The notes under the pieces were generated by a model. The model was not told where the DNA came from and ran no database searches. It was given only the letters and a program-made list of their open reading frames with translations. A stretch of 64,000 bases of DNA, taken from positions 6,579,501 through 6,643,500 of the forward strand of contig OY821745.1 in assembly GCA_963682055.1 (NCBI GenBank), given 5' to 3'. A program made the translations under genes and the position numbers. The stretch's first letter is position 1. Every line of letters starts with the position of its first letter. Source of the DNA: Primula veris (taxonomy: Eukaryota > Streptophyta > Magnoliopsida > Ericales > Primulaceae). Positions 49,301 through 59,786 of the stretch are shown here, in pieces.

Positions 49301-51812
49301 ATTAAGAGGATCTGAGATTCTTTTGGGTGAATACTCATAAATGGTCTAACATATAAAGATCTAGAACAAATGAAAAAGTAAGAATAGTTGATAATTGAGA
49401 GCCTTCAGTTGTAAATGTTAACTTGGTTAGTTAGTTACGTCTTACTAGTCTAGATGGAGAAATCCAGGTGATACTTGGTGTTTCGTTTAGTTCAAATCGT
49501 CGACATGTGTAAAAGGAAATTTTGTTTTAATACGACTGTTCCATTGACTTGTGCTGTATAATCTTTAAAAGATGGATATGAAATAACGTGAAGGATTAAG
49601 GAACATAGGCCCTTAATAATGAAGAGAAGTGTTCAAAATCATGTTTCGTCACCACTAAGATTATTGTTTATCTTCTGATTCTTATTGAACTGTTTGTTGG
49701 CATGGAGAAAAACCTTATCCATTCGGACAACAATCACGAGTTATACTTCTTGTTGGAGTGATAGTTCCATCCCAAATAATTTTTGTTATTTATTCGTTAC
49801 TTATAGGTTTCGCAAGGGAGTCGTCGACTCTTTTAAGTCGAAAAACAAGAAGCATAAGGTGTGTATTGTGATCCTCTCCTAATGGCTGAACAAAACTTGC
49901 TTCCTTTTTTCTTAAGTGAAAAATGGTTATAGTGCGCTTGACTCACTTTGATATGGGCTCTGTGGGAGCACTTATACCAATATTATTTCATACTAGTCCA
50001 ATTTTTTTAAAATATATTTTGTGTAGGTCACAGACGCTCATGGCGATGTCGAAGTTTTGAGTCGTGGAGATGAAACATTGATATTAATCCAAGATGATGA
50101 TTCTTTAGAAGATGAGATGTATAATTATTTTAATATATTTTTAAAGCATGTGATTTACTGTGAGTTGCGAGGAGTAGCATAGCTGTTCTTGGAGGATCGA
50201 GAAACCAGAGTTGTCAGTCCTGATACATCCTCGAAAATGTATGTAATTTGTCTTTTTGTATGTATTTCTTTATTGTAAATCACACGAAGTTATGATTTTG
50301 TTTTCCCATTAACCCCAAAAGTGAATATACCCAGTCCCAGAGCTCCATACAAGAAAAAGTTAGGTAAATTTCAATGCTTGCAATGTCTGCTCAAAAGGAA
50401 AGGCTGGTTAAATGAAGAATTTTGATATGGTAGAAGGTCTTGCATTTAAGAACATGCTGTAATTATGCAAATAGCAATGGTTGCCTGTGACTGTTCTATT
50501 CGTCTCTTTTGTTTTGGCAATGGCCTTTGGAGACGTAAATCGTGGCTTCATAACAAAGGTTCAGGATATTATACAGTGTAGTTTTTCTTTCTGATAAATT
50601 GTCACGAACATTATACAATGTGCTCAAGCGATGATTTTGTTAGTTGCTACTCAGTTCACCTATTGCTTCTGCTACATATCAATATAACGAATCATTATAG
50701 GTAAAGAAGAGCTTGACAATTTTCTTATGTGTTTTGCAGGTTGATGTTTATTGTTTTTATCTATCTTTTATTGTTTTCCCTTTTTAAAGGAGATAATTTA
50801 TTTTTTTGGAAAACAAAGAGACAATATTTTGTTTTCACATTTGGTAGGAATTGCGATATGTTAACGTGCAATTACGTTATTTACACTAGTTTCTTGATTG
50901 TTTAGTTATCTTTAAGTTTCAAGACTTCTAATGTAGTAACTTTAGTCATCAAACCCTATAACTTTTGTTTTTAATTGTGGCCTTTACGTTCCCCGGAATG
51001 GTTGTAAAATGATTTAATTACAACTCGATGAAGTTTTCCTGAAAAGTTGTTACTTTTTTATTTGGATTTGGTCCCCAAAGAAAATGAGTGCTCATTAAGT
51101 TTATTGTTTATCGGAACTTTCATGTGTTGATTGAAGGGGCAGTGGAAAATTTTCACAGGATGGTGGTGAAAGCACAAGCCAACCTCTCCCTACGACTTCA
51201 AATCCATGTGTAGAATCTTCTTCAAAGCGTTTCAGTCAAGAAAAATATATTTGCAGCATGTGGGAAATAGTCACTCAGAAATTATCCAAGTGCCGTTTAG
51301 AGGATCTTATTTCATTTGAAATGGTAGCTAATAAGATACTAAAGGTAATGGAGGAAACAACAACTATCGATATATCTTTCTTGAGAACCATGATACATGA
51401 TTTCTTTGTTAGAGTACGTGAGTATGATCAACAACGCTTGTTATCTCTGGGAGTGAGTTTCATAAAGTTTCCAACACAAACTTTCAAAGAGAAAAATGAG
51501 CAGCTCGAAGCCATTCTTTCCGACGAAAGTCAATGTATAACTAAAGTTGCAGATTTTAAGCAAAGACATGCTGTTATTGAGACAGAGATGTTTCGTCTGA
51601 ACGCAGAGAAAGAGGAGGTGCAATCATTGTTGGCTAAGGAGGAGGACAAGATATCTAAGGCACAAAGTACTATTGCTTCACTTAGCATGGATTTGTCTAA
51701 ATTCGAAGACAACTGCATAAAAAGTTACACGGCCGAAAGTGTCTTGGAAAAACTTTCAAAGTTTCTAGAGATCAGACTTGAAGAGCTAATGGCTTTAAAA
51801 CCATTTACTTAG
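46317..51812 (+). CDS. PDS5C-like Tudor-domain protein with coiled-coil C-terminus (structure uncertain)
   Basis: Exons 46317-46382, 46503-46547, 47631-47719, 48488-48539, 48736-48828, 48911-48954, 49807-49858, 50027-about 50118, about 50190-50242 and 51143-51812 form the best model. The N-terminus is basic (MPTRKRKPPQEK). GKDLVGARIKVWWPSWE, FYKGVVDSFDSKSRKHMV and EEHLNLKNEKWELVEDD form a Tudor barrel like the one in plant PDS5 homologues, which help chromatin cohesion. Exons 7-9 repeat exons 4-6 (FRKGVVDSFKSKNKKHKV, VTDAHGDVEVLSRGDE). The last exon is an alpha-helical, coiled-coil region (VREYDQQRLLSLG, KEKNEQLEAILSDESQ, AEKEEVQSLLAKEEDKIS). Exon 6 as modelled starts GAT TAA, an in-frame stop, and the exon 8-9 junction lacks a phase-compatible donor. 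Either alternative splicing rescues it or the locus is decaying. Confidence 0.65.
48488..50242 (+). repeat. Tandem duplication of three Tudor exons
   Basis: Exons at 48488, 48736 and 48911 align in order, phase and length with those at 49807, 50027 and about 50190. Both first exons are 52 bases (GGTGTAGTTGACTCTTTCGA versus GGAGTCGTCGACTCTTTTAA). Both third exons share CCAGAG, AGTCCTGAT and ATGTATGTAAT. Confidence 0.85.
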
Positions 51813-53031
51813 GTTCCGAGTCATTCGTCATCTTTCACCTTTTCCCTTAACCTGGGTACTTTCATTTGCTTATTGTATAATTTTGAGACTTAATTAGCTT
51901 CAGGAATATTTACAATGACTTTTGTTCTCTGTGATGGTTAATGCGAGAATGTTGATGTATTGTTCTCTTTTCATCATTTTATATTTTATGCTTAATCTTA
52001 AAACATGTGAAATACTTTTTGTTAGTATTGTTGGTCTACAGATAAATCTCAAGAGGTCTAGGTACTAAAAAATAATTGCTCCAAACATAGTTAACTTTTT
52101 CTTCTTCTCTTTTGTTAGAATAAATATATTTTCATTATTCTAACACTCCTCCCTGCATTTTTTGTGAGCGTCCCTGCATTTTTTTGAGCGTAGTGAGGAC
52201 AAAATTTGTAGTTTTGTCTTGTAGCGTTTTTGTCTTCACTGTTAAAAGGAGTGTAAGGAGAAGTGTTAGGGTAGTAAACGTAGCATTACTGCTTTTGTTA
52301 TGAGTGACCTTAATCAGGTTCCAAGATTTTTCAACTGATCAAACAAACCAAACCAAGTTAACCCACAAAAATGGACTACTGATTACCTATTCGCTGTGAC
52401 TTCAAATTTTAAAAGAAATTTGAAGTGTTAAGTTCCGAGTTTATTAGGTTTTGAAAGTGGTCCAACTGGTGATATTACTGTATATAGATGAGTTAACAAA
52501 AGTTGAATGCTTAAAAGTTTTTGTCATCATTTAATTTTATTCCTCCAAATTTTGAATATCTAATCGCTTTTCTCAAGATTTGAAGATTACTACTAGCTAG
52601 TCATGCTTAATGAAATAAATTATAGTTCCTATAATATCCTGTTAGAATCCTAAGCAAGATAATATTCTCTTCATTGGTTAAATGCTTTTTTCCTTTGATT
52701 AGTGTGTGGTCATGTAACTACAAAAGAAAAAAAAAAGGTACGTGGTCATGATACAAGTTGACATAGTTTCTTCTTTAACATATCCTTTCAAATTCGTATA
52801 ATTTTAGTCTTCATAGGTAATGGCCTTAATAAAGGATCATGTGATTATAAGCTGTCTTCGTTTTTAAATTAATTGTGAATATATTATATATGTTGTTCAT
52901 CAATATTCAGTCAATAGTACGATCATGATTCATGAGCAACTTGACTCTTTTAAAAGTCCCTTAATTACCACTATAAGTCAATAGTGTCACACTCTCTTTC
53001 GCTGTTTATTTTCTCACAAAAAATAACAACA
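51813..53031. other. Intergenic region, promoter side of the BAHD gene
   Basis: AT-rich sequence holding the 3' end of the Tudor gene and the 5' flank of the acyltransferase gene. I see no further ORF of note. Confidence 0.5.
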
Positions 53032-54411
53032 ATGGTTGAGAAAATATTAGAGGTTTGCAAGGTGACTCCACCATTAGGGTCACCTACTCATGATATTTGT
53101 TTACCACTTACTTTCTTTGATCTGCTATGGCTAAACAACCCACCAGTTGAACTCCTCTTCTTTTACGATTACCCTTTTCGTCCGCATACTTTCTTCTCAA
53201 ACATTGTTCCTAAAGTCAAGCAATCACTTTCTGAAACGCTACAGCATTTTCTTCCGGTAGCCGGAAATCTTATTTGGACACCTTCGTCCCCATATCCTGT
53301 AATCCTCTACCAACAAGGGGACGGTATTTCTCTAACTATAGCTCAATCAGATGCTGATTTTTTCCATCTCTCGAGTAACGACTTTCGTGAAGCTAACATG
53401 TTTCAACCTTTTAAAGCCAAAATAAATGTATCTGATTCTCGAGCCTCACTGTTTGCAATAAAAGTTATTCTTTTCCCAAATAAAGGCTTTTGTATCGGGA
53501 TCACAGAACATCACACTCTATTTGATGGACATTCGTTCACCATGTTTATAAACACTTGGGCAGCTTTTTCTAAATTCGGTGAGACTGGAAATCTCAACCC
53601 CGATCTGAAGCCGATGTTTGACAGGAAATCAGTTAGAGATCGTTACCATGAACTTGAAAAATCATATGTAGACAAAATTATGGAGCAAGCCAATCCGAGG
53701 AGCCTATCTTCTCGTAACATTAAATCAGTGGAAAATGATGTTATTGGTGCATTTCAATTGTCTAGTTCAGATGTGAAGAGGCTTAAGGAATTTGTTCATA
53801 CTCGGTTACAGGATCAGAAGCATGTAGAACCTGTACATGATTTCCACGTATCCACGTTCACTGCAACGTTTGCATATCTTATTGTTTGCTTAGTAAAAGC
53901 GAAAAAACTCGCACAAAACATTTGTCTTTCTATTGTCGTTGACTGCAGGGGTCGGTTAGAGCCTCTTATACCTCCAAATTATTTTGGAAATTGTATTGGA
54001 TTCATTCATGGGCATGTAGAAAAAGAAAACTTGATGAGAGATGGGATAATAGATGCTGTATATGCTGTTAATAGAACCATGAAAAGCTTGAATGAAGGAA
54101 TTCTGAAAGAGGCAGAAAAGTGGCTAATAATTGATACTTTTCAAGAAGGAGAAGAAAAAGAATCGGAATCTAGAATTACTTTTTCGGGATCTACCAGACT
54201 GGATCTGTATGATGTTGATTTCGGGTGGGGAAAATTGCGAAAATATTTTAACTCATCGGTAGAATCGGGAGCTATCGGTCTTGTAAAGGGAAGAGATGGT
54301 GATGGAGGAGTTGAAATAGAGTTGTGTTTGAGCAAAGACGAAATGGAGAAGTTTTCATATGTATTTGCTCAAGGGCTTACCAAAATCCATCTTTTAAAAG
54401 CAGCTCTCTAG
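53032..54411 (+). CDS. BAHD acyltransferase, clade I (anthocyanin / phenolic glucoside acyltransferase type)
   Basis: A cytosolic enzyme that moves an acyl group, often malonyl or a hydroxycinnamoyl, from CoA to a hydroxyl of a glycosylated phenolic. 459 residues, intronless, of normal length for the family. I took the ATG at 53032 (MVEKILEVCKVTPP), the usual clade start, over an in-frame ATG at 52984. PLTFFDLLWLNNPPVELLFF is the typical N-terminal block, and the catalytic HXXXD is HTLFD in ITEHHTLFDGHSFTMF (about residues 163-178). YFGNCIG (near residue 322) is the clade I motif, and the structural DFGWG occurs in YDVDFGWGKLRKYF (near residue 400). All key residues are present, so the enzyme should be active. 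Its acyl donor and acceptor cannot be read from sequence. Confidence 0.95.
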   Translation: MVEKILEVCKVTPPLGSPTHDICLPLTFFDLLWLNNPPVELLFFYDYPFRPHTFFSNIVPKVKQSLSETLQHFLPVAGNLIWTPSSPYPVILYQQGDGISLTIAQSDADFFHLSSNDFREANMFQPFKAKINVSDSRASLFAIKVILFPNKGFCIGITEHHTLFDGHSFTMFINTWAAFSKFGETGNLNPDLKPMFDRKSVRDRYHELEKSYVDKIMEQANPRSLSSRNIKSVENDVIGAFQLSSSDVKRLKEFVHTRLQDQKHVEPVHDFHVSTFTATFAYLIVCLVKAKKLAQNICLSIVVDCRGRLEPLIPPNYFGNCIGFIHGHVEKENLMRDGIIDAVYAVNRTMKSLNEGILKEAEKWLIIDTFQEGEEKESESRITFSGSTRLDLYDVDFGWGKLRKYFNSSVESGAIGLVKGRDGDGGVEIELCLSKDEMEKFSYVFAQGLTKIHLLKAAL

Positions 54412-54875
54412 CTACTTGCTTATGTTCATATATATATATATATGGTTTAAGATATTTGGAATCTACATATAATGATTTAAGCTATTTGGAATCTACAAGA
54501 TTAGATCATTTATTAAATTCCTCCCAGATGTTTAATCCCGGCGCCTAGTTCCGCATTGTATTCGACAAGTGTAGCATCATTTGTATTTTCTATGCTGGTG
54601 GCTAGCTAGCTCTTGAAATAATTCGAAGTTTTTTCTATTATAGAGTGGTATATGGAGTTTGAAATTTTGTATGTCAAGTTTTTGAAGGGATAGAGTTGCT
54701 CAAAATAAGTTTACGGATTGGAGAATCCGCAACAGTAGTATCTGATAGTATGGGAAACATTTCAATTTTTCGATCAAGATGTAGAAAAGGTTTAGGAACT
54801 ATATGCCCTCGTCAAGGCTAACCCTATCTGGCATATTGTATTTCATTCGTGTACTTTTGTATTATAGAATTAGAT
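54412..54875. other. 3' flank of the BAHD gene up to the Gypsy element
   Basis: It contains a TA microsatellite (about 54429-54443) and a short direct repeat of ATTTGGAATCTACA (54454 and 54484). There is no gene. Confidence 0.5.
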
Positions 54876-55205
54876 TGTGATAGAACATGAAAATTAGACC
54901 CGAATATTCTATTCGGGTGATAGTCAACCCACTTTATAAATGGGTATCCAACGCTTAATTGGGTCATCACCTGCCTTTTATGGGATAACAAGGCGTTACT
55001 ACCAAAAGCCCAAACTCACTCAACTGGGGACCCATGTCTGAAAAACCCCATGAGATGGAGACATTTGTCAACATCCTAGAATGCATAGTTGCCTATAAAT
55101 AGCCAACTGCCCCTCCTAAAAAAGGACCAGAAAATCTATCCAAAAAATATAGAGAGAAGTTGAGAAAAGAGAGAAACTAATCAACGCACACCACTTCAAG
55201 AAATA

Positions 55206-55648
55206 TGATGAGGAACGGATGAATACAAGCAGTATTAAGTTCAAGAAAAGCAATGGAGTTTCGTTTTAAAGAATATTATTTAGTAGTATTTACTTTTATA
55301 TTTTATTTAGAATATTTAGTTATTACTATTCCTAATTTAATTAGGATTGCTAGACAATCATAATATTTAGTTATTTCCTAGTTAGATTAGGATTCTTTTA
55401 GATTAGTTATAGTCAGATTATGATTGATGTTAGGAACTCTATATATATCTCTGTGGTTGAGATATGAATGTATCTATTATTTTCCAATCAATAAAGTACT
55501 TTACTTTAGTTTATTTCCTGGTGGATTCCAGATTTTCGTTGGTGGATTCCAGCAAAACACGCCCGTTCGAACGTAATCGAGCAACACACCCGTTCGTGTG
55601 TTACGAACAAGATCTTTTAATTCTATTTTACGCTTCCGTCCTACGTCA
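55206..55648 (+). repeat. Left LTR of the non-autonomous element
   Basis: 443 bases with a TATATATCTCTGTGG stretch (possible TATA box near 55441) and AATAAAG near 55490. It matches 56976-57418 base for base on reading. Confidence 0.95.
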
Positions 55649-55650
55649 GG

Positions 55651-55662
55651 TGGTATCAGAGC
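55651..55662 (+). other. Primer-binding site of the non-autonomous element
   Basis: TGGTATCAGAGC, initiator tRNA-Met type, lies two bases after the LTR end. Confidence 0.93.
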
Positions 55663-55696
55663 AAGCCTACGATCTGTCAACTACAAAACGCAAATT

Positions 55697-56923
55697 ATGG
55701 AAAGCTCTATCTATAACGAAAAACTCACTTATCGAAAAAAAATGTTTCAAGCTCAGTGCCGATTAGGAGGAGTTGTTTGCAAGATGGTAATAGACAACAA
55801 CTCTTTATCAAATTTAGTATCGTTAAAGGTTGTGAACTACTTGAACTTGAACATGATGCCACACCCCACACCTTATCAAATCGGGTGGGATCAAGATGGA
55901 CTCCCGGTTCAGGTAACTCATATTTGTTTGGTTCCTTTAGCCATGGGGAAAATATATAATTCTTTAGTCAGTTGTGAAGTTATTGATATGCAAGTCTGCC
56001 ATATTTTATTGGGAAAATCATGGCAAGATGAAGTAGGAGCTGTTTATGATGACAAACACCACACATATACATTTGAATGGCAAGGAAAAGGAATTCGGAT
56101 TAAAGTACCCGAGTCTCTTCAAAAGGAGGAATTTTTTTATCATGATCAGATTTTTTCCCTCTATTCAAAACCATGTTTTGCTAATGCTGATTTGGAGTTG
56201 ACTAAACATGTTTTAACCGATGATCTCGAAACTAAAAACGACACAATTTTAGAAGATTATAATTCAATGCAAGATTCACAAATACTTGATATTGCTCATT
56301 TGGATTCTACAACAACCTCTCTAAAAGAAACAAAGGAATTTTTTCTCGAAAATGTTTCAAATTTGGAACAAGCCGTTAATATTGTTGCTCAAGAAAGATT
56401 TAAATCGAAAAGCGACAATATTGAATTCAAGAAATTAAGAATCGATGAGATGGATGCATGTAATGTATTAATGGGTAGACCATGGGAATTTGACGTTTGT
56501 TCTGTTTATAAAGGAAAAGATGATGCAGATTATATTGAGTGGCAACGAGAAAAATTTATGCTAGTTCCAACAGGAAGTATATCAAAGGTTTCTAAAGTGG
56601 AAGGAAAAAGTTTATTGGCTATCTCTAATGGTGTCAACGATTTTTCTTTTAATATCAATGATTTTAATGGAGTTTTAACTTTGGGAATTAACACGGAATG
56701 TGAAGGGATCGAAATAAGGGAGTTAATGAAAGAATTATTAAAGGGGTTTCGAGGTGTCACGCTCGATTCGAATCAGCTACCTTTCATACTTGATATTCAG
56801 CATTTGATAGATTTTATTCATGAGTATTTGGATACCGATTGTGATAAATTAATTGGAGATCCATGGGACAGGGGGAAAATAATGCGCCGACAAAAAATGA
56901 CAATTGGTTCGATAAAAAAATAA
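55697..56923 (+). CDS. Retropepsin-like protein of a non-autonomous LTR element
   Basis: 408 residues with one uninterrupted frame. Residues about 15-130 match the protease region of chromovirus-type Gypsy elements: CRLGGVVCKMVIDNNSLSNL, a PHPTPYQIGW block, CHILLGKSWQ and TYTFEWQGKGIRIKVP. The catalytic Asp triad (normally D-S/T/G-G) reads D-N-N, so proteolysis is doubtful. A second, shorter protease-like half follows near residues 250-290 (CNVLMGRPWEFDVCSVYKGK, then YIEWQREKFMLVP). The C-terminus keeps the protease-RT linker pattern (QLPFILDIQHLIDFI) and a third GDPWDRG block, but RT itself is absent. Function is unknown. An intact frame without gag or pol suggests either a very recent deletion derivative or selection on the protein. 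Confidence 0.85.
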   Translation: MESSIYNEKLTYRKKMFQAQCRLGGVVCKMVIDNNSLSNLVSLKVVNYLNLNMMPHPTPYQIGWDQDGLPVQVTHICLVPLAMGKIYNSLVSCEVIDMQVCHILLGKSWQDEVGAVYDDKHHTYTFEWQGKGIRIKVPESLQKEEFFYHDQIFSLYSKPCFANADLELTKHVLTDDLETKNDTILEDYNSMQDSQILDIAHLDSTTTSLKETKEFFLENVSNLEQAVNIVAQERFKSKSDNIEFKKLRIDEMDACNVLMGRPWEFDVCSVYKGKDDADYIEWQREKFMLVPTGSISKVSKVEGKSLLAISNGVNDFSFNINDFNGVLTLGINTECEGIEIRELMKELLKGFRGVTLDSNQLPFILDIQHLIDFIHEYLDTDCDKLIGDPWDRGKIMRRQKMTIGSIKK

Positions 56924-56975
56924 AATTCGTTTACAATGTACAAATCGGGACGATTTGTTTTTAAGTGGATGAGAA

Positions 56976-57418
56976 TGATGAGGAACGGATGAATACAAGC
57001 AGTATTAAGTTCAAGAAAAGCAATGGAGTTTCGTTTTAAAGAATATTATTTAGTAGTATTTACTTTTATATTTTATTTAGAATATTTAGTTATTACTATT
57101 CCTAATTTAATTAGGATTGCTAGACAATCATAATATTTAGTTATTTCCTAGTTAGATTAGGATTCTTTTAGATTAGTTATAGTCAGATTATGATTGATGT
57201 TAGGAACTCTATATATATCTCTGTGGTTGAGATATGAATGTATCTATTATTTTCCAATCAATAAAGTACTTTACTTTAGTTTATTTCCTGGTGGATTCCA
57301 GATTTTCGTTGGTGGATTCCAGCAAAACACGCCCGTTCGAACGTAATCGAGCAACACACCCGTTCGTGTGTTACGAACAAGATCTTTTAATTCTATTTTA
57401 CGCTTCCGTCCTACGTCA
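56976..57418 (+). repeat. Right LTR of the non-autonomous element
   Basis: 443 bases, same sequence as the left LTR. Only a weak purine stretch (GGATGAGAA) precedes it as polypurine tract. Confidence 0.95.
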
Positions 57419-57669
57419 AAATAAACCGAGAAAAGACAAAGCCGAGCACCGAATAAAAGGGGAGAAAGATCAAGACGATAGATTAAATAGTCATATCGAG
57501 CACAATTGTAAAACCGAAATACTAATCCGAGCAAGTGTAATAGTCCGAACAAGGATAATAATCCGAGCAATAATAAAGATCAGGAAGTGTCCATTATTCA
57601 CAGTTGATTTACTATTATATCATTGTTGAAAAGCCTAACGCGACCGACCAAAGTTATGGCTTTATCAAA

Positions 57670-57689
57670 TGGCGCCGTCTCCGGGAATC
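57670..57689 (+). other. Primer-binding site of the Tat Gypsy element
   Basis: TGGCGCCGTCTCCGGGAATC resembles the complement of the tRNA-Asp 3' end (TGGCGCCGTTGCCGGGG), the primer commonly used by Tat and Athila elements, with about three mismatches. Confidence 0.75.
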
Positions 57690-57746
57690 ATCTAGTTCCC
57701 AACTAGTTTAGAATTCGAATACCAATACTCTGCCAGACGAGCGACA

Positions 57747-59620
57747 ATGGTGACCAATGTAGAGGAAACCCATCCCGAAATAGTAGAAACCAATAACCAA
57801 AACGCGCAAATTAGCCAACAAGACCTCGACGATCTACTCGCCATCCGTGACAGATATGAAGCTATCCAATCCGGAAACCAACCAACAACCTCCTACGTCA
57901 ACCAAGAACAACCGATCGAACCGCCCCAAAATTTCATTGAAGGAATTGTCGACGAACACCCTTCATCCTCGGATGACGAACAAGAAATGCCCGTATTAAG
58001 GCGTGTACGAAGACGCTTACCCGGGTCCCAGGCAGGGCCGAGCTCAAGAGTCCCTTTGCCTACAGCCTCGGTCAACTCCGGTGCTCGTTTACAAACGAAC
58101 GAAGCTCATCAATTTGGCCTGCCCGAGGATCATGTACTCGGACAGTTGCCCCGACTACCAACTAGTCCACCGAGGATGATTACACCACCCACGGTGGAAG
58201 TACAACACGTTGTTCCGTTAGCCGATGAAAGGAACTACGCCCAGCTACAAGCTCAGCTGGCGGCATGCATGACGGCCATGACAGCGGCCGGCATCGTATT
58301 GCCAGTTATCCAACCCGACAAAGAACCACGCCACGAAGTGGAAGACTCTGCCTACAGGGCCGCCCTGGAGGCAGCGGGTAGGCGACCCGATACAAGAGTG
58401 CCCCACCAAGGGGGCAATGTCCCAATAACTATCGTCCATCCGAACACTCATATGGAACGTGTCCACACAAACACGAAGAACGGTAGATATCCCGAATACA
58501 GGATCGGGGAAGGATATGGCCCACCACCACATCAGGGAGGATACCCTCCCCCCTACCAAGTCACGGATGACGCGTTCCAACAGGCTTGGAACGTATGCCA
58601 AGAAACCCCATGTACCGAACAGATCACGCGGTACCGCAATCCTATGGGATTCGTCATCCCCGAATTCAGGCTCTATGATGGGAAGAGTTGCCTTATCGAC
58701 CATCTGAGGCACTACAAGACGAAAATGGAACTGTGGAGTGATGACATGCACTAATGTGCAAATTTTTCAAAAACAGCTTGGGTCAAGATGCTTCGTCATG
58801 GTATCACAACTTACCACGGGGCTCCATTAGAGACTGGGCAGAACTGCTAAGAGCGTACTCCACCCGATACGCTGCTCATCGGAAAAAGAAGGTTAGTATC
58901 GAAACCCTTCTGAAAATGACGATGATGCCAAATGAACGGCTCAACGATTACTGCATACGTTTTATCGACGTAGCAAACCAGATTCCACGATATGCCAATA
59001 ATATAGCCATCCAGAACTTTATCAGCTCCATCCCTAATGACTATTGGGCGAGAAGGAAGTTCATAGGCAAAAACTTCTCGACTACTGATTCCCTGCTAGC
59101 CTATTGTACCCACCTCACCGATAAAAACGACGAACTGCGTTTCCTCAACCGAACTCTACCCAGAAGAGAGTCGGTCCGCGAGGCACAGGTGGGTCGCAAA
59201 AGAATTAGGAGTAACCAGGGAGAAGCATTCCAACCAACCAGCAAGGGCAAAGGTCCCGAGGTCCATAGCAGGGTAGAGCGACCACGAGCACCAGAGCCCA
59301 AACCGCTCCAGATCGCATACCCAACACCGATCAACGAGCATAAACCGCTCCAGCTCACCTACCTGATGCCACCCAAGCCGTTTCAACAAGGTCGGCCCCA
59401 AGAAGGGGAACACCGAAATACTTTCGGATCGGTCGAGCTGCGATACACTTTCAACCTATCTGCTGAAGATATCCTCAAGGATATATGCAGGGAAAGTTGG
59501 TATTCCCGACCGCAACCGATCAACACTCCCCCCAGTCAGAGAGATTCCAAGCTCTTCTGCGCATATCATGAGGATCACGGCCATCTCACTGAGCATTGCC
59601 TAACCTGCGATGGAGAATGA
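57747..59620 (+). pseudogene. gag: Gypsy gag with frameshift
   Basis: ATG 57747 opens MVTNVEETHPEIVETN and a Pro/Gln-rich region. The frame stops at TAA 58752-58754 right inside the conserved gag core (IPEFRLYDGKSCLIDHLRHY, then WSDD). The core continues in the next frame from 58754 (FFKNSLGQDASSWYHNLPRG, RFIDVANQIPRYANN). A Cys/His block near 59555 (FCAYHEDHGHLTEHC) marks the gag C-terminus. A further frame change near 59600 leads to GDTGYLAKFIKG. Single-base indels explain both breaks. Confidence 0.88.
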
Positions 59621-59786
59621 ACCAGTGGGGCGATACAGGATACCTAGCCAAGTTCATCAAAGGAGCTGGGAATAAAGGCAAACAATTGGCCATCGAGGGA
59701 TCCGACAACCGGCAAGGCAAAACGATCAACGTCGTTCATGTGACAAGACCCAAGGCCCAGGCGGGGAACGATCGCGACAACGGCAG

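Larger units (their letters stand above)
55206..57418 (+). mobile_element. Non-autonomous LTR retrotransposon encoding only a protease-like protein
   Basis: Two 443-base LTRs (55206-55648, 56976-57418) begin TGATGAGGAACGG and end CCTACGTCA. By eye they are identical. The perfect 5-bp target duplication AAATA is at 55201-55205 and 57419-57423. A primer site for initiator tRNA-Met follows the left LTR. The 1.3-kb interior carries one intact ORF and no gag, RT or integrase. Identical LTRs imply a very recent insertion mobilised by another element's enzymes. Confidence 0.93.
54876..57667 (+). repeat. 5' LTR of the Gypsy element, interrupted
   Basis: The parts are about 54876-55205 and 57424-57667, roughly 575 bases when the insert is removed. 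CCTATAAATAGCC at 55092-55104 is a good TATA box. The LTR ends in CA at 57667, two bases before the primer site. The insertion point lies about 105 bases after the TATA box, so it separates the promoter from the coding region. Confidence 0.7.

Noticed and set aside
55464..55766. ORF starting in the LTR of the non-autonomous element, repeated at 57234-57629
   Set aside because: It starts in LTR sequence and crosses the primer site; the same start in both LTRs leads to unrelated ends.
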